Below, piece by piece: positions 21,080 to 25,975 of a stretch of 25,975 bases of DNA. Numbering within the stretch: the first letter of the stretch is position 1; the number at the start of each line of letters is the position of its first letter. This DNA comes from an uncultured bacterium. GTDB lineage: Bacteria > Patescibacteriota > CALEFQ01. Both the position numbers and the translations under genes were made by a program. The notes below the pieces were generated by a model. It saw nothing but the letters and a program-made list of their open reading frames with translations, was not told the origin of the DNA and made no database searches. The DNA is taken from assembly GCA_937877125.1 (NCBI GenBank), contig CALEFQ010000011.1:1-25975 (forward strand). Reading direction: 5' to 3'.

Positions 21080-21559
21080 TCAGGTGATTCTTTTTTGAAT
21101 GCAGGCCACGAGATCATTGATCGTCTTGAGTCCTTCAATCTCGGTATCAGGGATATCAATATCGAAATGATTCTCTATTCCCATGACGAACTTGATGAGA
21201 TCGAGGGAATCAAAGGCCAAGTCCGCCAGATCAGATTCTGGCTGGACAGCGGAAAAAGCCGGTTCGTTCTTTATCTCGCGAATGACCTCCAAAATTGGAG
21301 CAAACAACGCCGCTTGAGAGTTTTTCTTTTCCGCGACCTTGTCGACGACTTCTTTTATCGTCTTGATTTTGAGAGCCTCTTCATCAGGAATCTCGATCGT
21401 GAAGGCGTCTTGGATCGCCATAAGTAACGACACCTCGTCCAACGAATCAGCTCCCAGATCAGCTTGCAACGAGCTTTCTTCGAGAATCCCATCCTCCTCA
21501 ATAAAGAGTGTTTCGGCCACGACCTTCCGCACCGTCTTTAGAATTTCTTGACGCGTCAT
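21080..21559 (-). CDS. Tandem acyl carrier protein (two ACP domains in one chain)
   Basis: 159 aa with two complete carrier domains. Domain 1 (about 1-78) has LGADSLDE with Ser39; domain 2 (about 84-159) has LAFDSLDL with Ser118. Both keep the DSL motif for 4'-phosphopantetheine attachment, the acidic helix II and the final acidic segment. A short linker KKNSQAALF joins them. ACPs normally are single-domain chains of about 80 aa; tandem ACPs are best known from polyunsaturated fatty acid and polyketide systems. No ketosynthase, malonyl transferase or phosphopantetheinyl transferase is in the window. AAGGAGG (RNA sense 21571-21565) precedes two adjacent ATGs; 21559 is preferred for its 5-nt spacing and its match to the paralogue. 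Monocistronic. Confidence 0.9.
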   Translation of the reverse strand: MTRQEILKTVRKVVAETLFIEEDGILEESSLQADLGADSLDEVSLLMAIQDAFTIEIPDEEALKIKTIKEVVDKVAEKKNSQAALFAPILEVIREIKNEPAFSAVQPESDLADLAFDSLDLIKFVMGIENHFDIDIPDTEIEGLKTINDLVACIQKRIT

Positions 21560-21618
21560 CATAACCTCCTTGAAAATTGTCCTTTCAGCCCAGCTACCAC
21601 CGCAAAAGCCAACGCCTA

Positions 21619-21646
21619 ATAATAAACTATTATTTGATTTTGGCAA
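21619..21646 (-). promoter_or_regulatory. Promoter of the ACP didomain gene
   Basis: Minus strand TTGCCA (21646-21641), 16-nt spacer, TATTAT (21624-21619). Leader of about 50 nt. Confidence 0.6.
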
Positions 21647-21655
21647 GCCCGGGCA

Positions 21656-21691
21656 ACAAAAAAACACCCGAGGGCGAATTAAATAAGCGCT
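21656..21691 (-). terminator. Possible terminator of the permease gene
   Basis: A GAGCG / CGCCCTC imperfect stem followed by GGGTGTTTTTTTG on the minus strand. Stem is weak, T-tract is good. Confidence 0.45.
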
Positions 21692-22774
21692 CTATTTTTT
21701 CGATTCCGCGGCCGGCCGGTCCTCCGGAGAAAATTTTTGCAATGCATCATGCTCCTTGTTCACCCGGTAATCGTAGAAATCCTTAACGAAAACCGAGAGC
21801 GCCGTGGCGGCCGGCACCGACAAGACAACGCCTAAGATTCCGCCCAGCTTGTAACCGACCAGCAAGGCCAAAATGACGAAAACCGGATTAAGCCCCACCG
21901 CTTTCTGCATGACTTTCGGGACCAAAATATGATTTTCCACCTGCTGGATAACAATATAAAGAATCAAGACAAACAAAGCCAGGATCGGTGATTGCACAAA
22001 GGAAATTATTAAGGCGGGAATAATCGCGATCGGAATACCGATAATCGGGATGATTTCCAAGAGGCCGGCCAAGATAGCCAAAATCAAGGCGTAATCAACT
22101 CCCATCAGCCACAAGCCGACATAAGTCAGCACGCCGACAAACAGCATTAGAATCATCTGCCCGCGCAGCCACTCGCCCATTTTATTTTGAACCCGCTCGA
22201 CCAGATACATGAAGTAGGGACGATATTTCCTGGGAGTCAGCGATTCGACAAACTGCTTAATCCCCCGCTCCTGGGCAACCAAGTAAGCGGAAAGCACCAC
22301 AATCGTAATCAGAGTCAAAATACCGTTAAAGGCCCCCGTGACACCGGATACGGCCCCCTGGGCCACGGTCCCCAAGCGATCACCCACCGACTGTAGGAAG
22401 CTTTTGGAACTGTCAATCAGATTATAACGGACCGCAAAGTCCTTGATGTTTTCAAACTGGTCCAGAATGGACGGGAAATTATTCGAGAGTTGATCAATCT
22501 GGTTTTTTACCGGCGGGATCATCAGAAAGACAATCAAGCCGATCAGGCCGAAGATGACAATCAATATGGCCAAAACGCTAGACCAGCGCGGGACCTTATA
22601 TTTTTGCAATTTATCAACTATCGGATCGAGCGCCGCCGCAATAACCAGCGCGATAAACAAGGCAATCAAAACATCGCGTAGCACATAAACTAAAACTACG
22701 CCCAACACAATAATGACGATCTTGAAAATCGCCCGGGTCGAAACACTGTGCTCAACTTCTCGCTTCTGGAACAT
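21692..22774 (-). CDS. AI-2E family (PerM/UPF0118) membrane permease
   Basis: 360-aa integral membrane protein of the family named after TqsA. Start at ATG 22774 (MFQKREVEHS); an in-frame GTG at 22783 is less likely. Two early hydrophobic stretches (IVIIVLGVVLVYVLRDVLIALFIALVIAAAL), a third after the basic linker (VLAILIVIFGLIGLIVFLMI), a soluble region of about 60 residues, then at least four more helices including the family-typical PIIGIPIAIIPALI and LGGILGVVLSVPAATAL. Members export small molecules or ions, including quorum signals or Na+/H+; substrate not predictable. Own promoter, single gene, ends near a weak terminator. Confidence 0.9.
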   Translation of the reverse strand: MFQKREVEHSVSTRAIFKIVIIVLGVVLVYVLRDVLIALFIALVIAAALDPIVDKLQKYKVPRWSSVLAILIVIFGLIGLIVFLMIPPVKNQIDQLSNNFPSILDQFENIKDFAVRYNLIDSSKSFLQSVGDRLGTVAQGAVSGVTGAFNGILTLITIVVLSAYLVAQERGIKQFVESLTPRKYRPYFMYLVERVQNKMGEWLRGQMILMLFVGVLTYVGLWLMGVDYALILAILAGLLEIIPIIGIPIAIIPALIISFVQSPILALFVLILYIVIQQVENHILVPKVMQKAVGLNPVFVILALLVGYKLGGILGVVLSVPAATALSVFVKDFYDYRVNKEHDALQKFSPEDRPAAESKK

Positions 22775-22802
22775 AAAAAACACTTAAGCTATTAATGGCG
22801 AT

Positions 22803-22831
22803 ATAATAACAACTTTACCGCAAAATGTCAA
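22803..22831 (-). promoter_or_regulatory. Promoter of the permease gene
   Basis: Minus strand TTGACA (22831-22826), 17-nt spacer, TATTAT (22808-22803). Confidence 0.7.
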
Positions 22832-22833
22832 TA

Positions 22834-24105
22834 TCAGGCGCTGAAACGCGTCAGCCGGTCAAATTTTTGTTTGTCTTTGAACGGTCCGATCAAGGCCATA
22901 TTTAAATGGCTTTCGGTGATGAGATCGGCGGCTACCCGTTTGACATCAGCCGCGGTCACCCGATCGATTTCCTGGAATTTTTCCGGCACCGTCTTGATCT
23001 TTTTTTCCATAAGGTGCTGCCGCAATTGCCAATTGATCAAGTTCTCCGAATCCTCCATTTGGATCGCCAAGTGGCCTTTTAGGTATTCCTTGGCCCGGCT
23101 TAATTCTTCCGACTTAACAGGCTGGCGGGTGATCTTCCGCAACTCGGCCATAATTAATTTCAAGGCTAATTCTACCCGCTTGGTGTCCAAGCCCGATTGG
23201 ATCAAGAAAACGCCGGTATCGGAGTACTGCCCGGTCAAAGTCCTAATGTAATAAGCTAAGCCGTGCTTTTCCCGAACTACGGAAAAAAGCCGGGAGCTCA
23301 TATTGCCGCCCAGAATAGTCGCCAATACTTCCTGCGCCATCAAGTCGGGATGGGTATAAGAGTACGCCGGAAAACCAAGGCCCAAATGGGTCTGCTCGCT
23401 GTCGCGATAAGCCAAATGAATCTCGCGGCGGCTAAATTTCAGATCAACCGGCTTAGGCACGCTGGGCTGCCCGGCAACCATTTTGCCGAAATATTTATTG
23501 ACCAAGGCATAGCCGTCTTTCGGAGTTACGGCTCCGGCCAAGCCGATCACCGCGTTTCCCGCCTGGTAATGTTTTTTGACGTAGGCGGTAAAATCCTGCC
23601 GCTGCATTTCACGGATGGTCTGCCTAGTTCCGGCCGTATCCCAACCGATCGGCTGATCTCCCAGCAAGACAATTTCAAATAAATCCTCGATATGGATCAT
23701 CGGGTTATCCTCCCGCATGTTGATCTCTTCCAAGATTACGCCCTTTTCCCGGTTGATTTCCGCCGCGGCAAATTTAGAATGCAGAAGCATGTCCGACAAA
23801 ATTTCGATGGCCCGTTCCAGGTGTTTGGCGTTGACCTTGATGTAATAACCCGTCGCGTCTTTGGAAGTAAAGGCGTTACTGACCCCGCCGAGCGAATCAA
23901 TCGCCCGGGTCAGCGTCTGGGCGTCGGGACGCTTAGTCGTTCCTTTGAACATCATGTGTTCGATAAAATGCGACAACCCCCGAATGGGCGAATGCTCATA
24001 GCGCGATCCGATCCCGAACATGACCAAAACAGTGACTACTTGGGTTTCTTTCAAGGGAGAGATGATAACCGGCAGACCGTTGGTCAGCTTTTCTTTTTTA
24101 AACAT
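22834..24105 (-). CDS. M16 family zinc peptidase (processing-peptidase-like)
   Basis: 423-aa inverzincin. Zinc motif HFIEH (H46, E49, H50) followed 76 residues later by the ligand Glu126 in ILEEINMREDNP. The second half has the catalytically silent repeat with the family pattern SRLFSVVREKHGLAYYIRT. Length fits the single-chain bacterial M16B type that usually works as dimers on short peptides. No signal peptide, so cytoplasmic. It overlaps the preceding M49-like gene by 8 nt, implying translational coupling of two peptidases. No clear Shine-Dalgarno. Confidence 0.95.
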   Translation of the reverse strand: MFKKEKLTNGLPVIISPLKETQVVTVLVMFGIGSRYEHSPIRGLSHFIEHMMFKGTTKRPDAQTLTRAIDSLGGVSNAFTSKDATGYYIKVNAKHLERAIEILSDMLLHSKFAAAEINREKGVILEEINMREDNPMIHIEDLFEIVLLGDQPIGWDTAGTRQTIREMQRQDFTAYVKKHYQAGNAVIGLAGAVTPKDGYALVNKYFGKMVAGQPSVPKPVDLKFSRREIHLAYRDSEQTHLGLGFPAYSYTHPDLMAQEVLATILGGNMSSRLFSVVREKHGLAYYIRTLTGQYSDTGVFLIQSGLDTKRVELALKLIMAELRKITRQPVKSEELSRAKEYLKGHLAIQMEDSENLINWQLRQHLMEKKIKTVPEKFQEIDRVTAADVKRVAADLITESHLNMALIGPFKDKQKFDRLTRFSA

Positions 24106-25450
24106 GTGGTTTTAATATCTTTCTTAAACGAACGATAACCGGCTGCAGTGACTGCGCCGATCCGTATTGATCAATATATTTACGGGCGCGCTGGAAATTA
24201 CCCCGGGCGGCCAATTCAATGACTTTATTGAATAATTCCCGCGCGGCGGGCACAATTCGATCCAGGTCAACCGAGATACACCCCTGCGACACCCGCAAGG
24301 CTTTGGCCTGCAGCAAATAATTGAATTTGACTATCGCTGACTGGCTGTAGCTTTCGCGCGCTTTTATTGTTTCCGCCAAAATGATATCGACGAAATTAAT
24401 GGAGAAAATAGCCAAAATGGCCGCCTGCTTCTGGCTGGCCGTGAAAATATTTTTTTTCGTCAAAAAATCAACCCACAAAATCGGCAATAAATAGGCTTTT
24501 AATTCTTCAAACACTGAAAAATATTTTTCCAGGTCGCTTTCTTTTTCATACCGGCCGATATTATGGCTGATCTCATGCATCATGGCTACGGTAAAAAAAC
24601 CGGCCAATAATTTATCCTGGCTAATCTGGCCGACAGCTTCCGGGAAAACCTCTTGGGCAATCGGCCAAGCCTGTTTTAGGCAGGCGCGTTCCTGTCCTTC
24701 TTTGATGATCGTCTGACGGGCGCCAACAGTCTCCCGCACCCGCAAATCGTTGGGCAAATTCCAAGCGCGCAATTCCATCTCGGCCATCATACCTTCGTGC
24801 TTAACCGTCCGATAAACCGCGGCTTGCAGTTTGGGGAAGACTTTGGGCGGCGCGGGAAAAACCAACGTACTTTTGAAATCTTCTAAGGTCTCCAGCGGAC
24901 GAGTAATCGTCGCCGTCAGGGCCTCGTCTTTCAAAAAAATTCCGGCATTGAATCCCCCCTTGATACCGACCAAACGATCCATGTACGGCTCATCGTAAGT
25001 AAACGGGAAATTAATGGCGTAGTCTTGGGTCCGGACCCATTCGGTCATCATCAGCCAATAGTCGGCTGTACTGCCGCTAGTCAAGCAACGGCTTAACGAT
25101 TCCAGATAGCGGCGGAAAGATTCGTCATCGGACAAATCCCGCGCTTCGGCCACGAGTTTTTTGATACGCGCATATTCCTCCTGGTATTTTTCGTTATAAG
25201 GGATCGCCACCAAGCGGCTGGCATTCATCCTTTCCACGATCGTGTCAAAGCGCTTTAATTCCGGATCCCGGATGGCGGCCTGATCGAATTCTTCCCGAGT
25301 GATATCCGGCGGATACAAATTGCCCGAGGGATAAGCCTGATTTTTCTGTTTGAGATAAATCTGCCCGATAATACCAACAACTACCGCCAGCTTGTCGATA
25401 ATTTGCTGCTCGCGATCAGAAAGATTCACGGCCGAATCTGATTTGCCCAT
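24098..25450 (-). CDS. Putative M49-like (dipeptidyl peptidase III-related) zinc metallopeptidase
   Basis: 450 aa. A zinc motif HEISHNIG (H292, E293, H296) is followed by FEELKAY with Glu316 as possible third ligand. Around it are features I associate with M49 proteins: LYPPDITREEFD near 45-56 and NLPNDLRVRETVGARQTIIKE near 231-251, like the NLPNDExV...KGxxxVxLKN segment of that family. Classical DPP III has HEXXGH with one more residue between histidines; here the spacing is HEXXH, as in other gluzincins. M49 enzymes release dipeptides from oligopeptides. Starts 8 bp after glyS and overlaps the M16 gene, suggesting a peptide-turnover pair behind glyS. Cytoplasmic, as no signal is visible. 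Confidence 0.7.
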   Translation of the reverse strand: MGKSDSAVNLSDREQQIIDKLAVVVGIIGQIYLKQKNQAYPSGNLYPPDITREEFDQAAIRDPELKRFDTIVERMNASRLVAIPYNEKYQEEYARIKKLVAEARDLSDDESFRRYLESLSRCLTSGSTADYWLMMTEWVRTQDYAINFPFTYDEPYMDRLVGIKGGFNAGIFLKDEALTATITRPLETLEDFKSTLVFPAPPKVFPKLQAAVYRTVKHEGMMAEMELRAWNLPNDLRVRETVGARQTIIKEGQERACLKQAWPIAQEVFPEAVGQISQDKLLAGFFTVAMMHEISHNIGRYEKESDLEKYFSVFEELKAYLLPILWVDFLTKKNIFTASQKQAAILAIFSINFVDIILAETIKARESYSQSAIVKFNYLLQAKALRVSQGCISVDLDRIVPAARELFNKVIELAARGNFQRARKYIDQYGSAQSLQPVIVRLRKILKPHV

Positions 25451-25458
25451 ATAATAAA

Positions 25459-25975
25459 TTAAATAGTTCGAAAACGAATTCCCAGATACGCCGGCAGTTG
25501 ATCGATTTTTACCCGTTCCTGTTTCATGGAATCTCGGTCCCGCACCGTCACGGTCGCGTCCTTCAGGGAATCGAAATCAACGGTAACACAGAAAGGAGTG
25601 CCGATCTCGTCCTGGCGCCGGTACAGCTTACCGATACTGCCGGTATCGTCATACATCGTGCGATATTGCCCTTTCAGCTGATCAAAAACCTTCCGCGCCA
25701 AATCAACCAGCTCTGACTTATTGCGCGCCAAGGGGAAAACCGCCACCTTGACCGGGGCAACCCGGGGATTGAATTTCAGAACCACTCGCTGGCCGTCTTT
25801 CACTTTTTCTTCGGTATAGGCTTCAAGCAACAAGGCTAAAACCGTCCGGTCGACGCCGAAAGTCGGCTCGATGACATGGGGTACTATTTTTTGATTAGCC
25901 TGGGCGTCAAAGTATTCCAGAGACTGGCCGCTATTTTTGGCGTGCTGCTGCAAATCAAAATCAGTGCGATAAGCC
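25459..25975 (-). CDS. glyS: Glycyl-tRNA synthetase, C-terminal part (5' end outside window)
   Basis: Frame is open to the right edge (A-Y-R-T-D-F-D-L-Q-Q-H before the first Met-like codon), so the gene is cut. The piece contains the end of the class II catalytic core (PHVIEPTFGVDRTVLALLLEAY, motif 3 with its Arg) and the anticodon-binding domain (APVKVAVFPLARNKSEL...GKLYRRQDEIGTPFCVTVDFDSL...VTVRDRDSMKQERV). This matches the dimeric alpha2, eukaryote/archaea-like GlyRS rather than the alpha2beta2 GlyQS. First visible gene of a glyS-M49-M16 cluster. Confidence 0.95.
   Translation of the reverse strand, partial: AYRTDFDLQQHAKNSGQSLEYFDAQANQKIVPHVIEPTFGVDRTVLALLLEAYTEEKVKDGQRVVLKFNPRVAPVKVAVFPLARNKSELVDLARKVFDQLKGQYRTMYDDTGSIGKLYRRQDEIGTPFCVTVDFDSLKDATVTVRDRDSMKQERVKIDQLPAYLGIRFRTI

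Overview
The window looks like a chromosomal segment of a streamlined bacterium. My best inference is Patescibacteria (Candidate Phyla Radiation), Parcubacteria-like. Grounds: dense packing, compact housekeeping proteins, a TrmB-type regulator, and short degenerate heptameric repeats in gene junctions and even inside a tRNA synthetase gene. TGA is a normal stop (rsmI, trmB), so code 11 fits and the UGA-Gly code of Gracilibacteria does not. No phylum marker was searched; this is inference from style.

Layout. 1-2.4 kb: 3' end of topA facing an SGNH/GDSL hydrolase gene across a shared terminator. 2.4-6.9 kb: a bifunctional Rel/SpoT gene with an apparently leaderless promoter, facing parAB, then a small Nudix gene divergent from parA. 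6.9-9.25 kb: tRNA-Leu(CAA), an ATP-grasp gene followed by a GreA/GreB-like pseudogene with two in-frame stops, and an orphan RNA unit (strong promoter, 17-codon ORF with perfect Shine-Dalgarno, terminator). 9.25-13.0 kb (minus strand): an unidentified structured RNA behind a perfect consensus promoter, then trmB-like regulator, glmS and a sugar nucleotidyltransferase. 13.2-13.8 kb: an unknown 149-aa gene with a hairpin-rich leader. 13.9-19.9 kb (minus strand): rsmI-metG-tatD-leuS, the LeuRS carrying an inserted Nudix domain. 19.9-21.6 kb: three single-gene units, a two-TM protein, a carrier-protein-like protein lacking the phosphopantetheine serine, and a tandem ACP didomain. 21.7-26.0 kb: an AI-2E-type permease, then glyS (partial)-M49-like peptidase-M16 peptidase.

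Two expression styles are visible. Housekeeping genes lack Shine-Dalgarno sequences, some look leaderless, and their operon junctions are filled by 7-bp-period repeats. A second set (149-aa protein, two-TM protein, both carrier proteins, the 17-aa ORF) has AAGGAGG-type sites, own promoters and tight terminators. The items most worth following are the two orphan structured RNAs (9.06-9.25 and 12.73-13.0 kb), the heptad repeats, the LeuRS-Nudix insertion and the carrier-protein pair in a lineage usually lacking fatty-acid synthesis.
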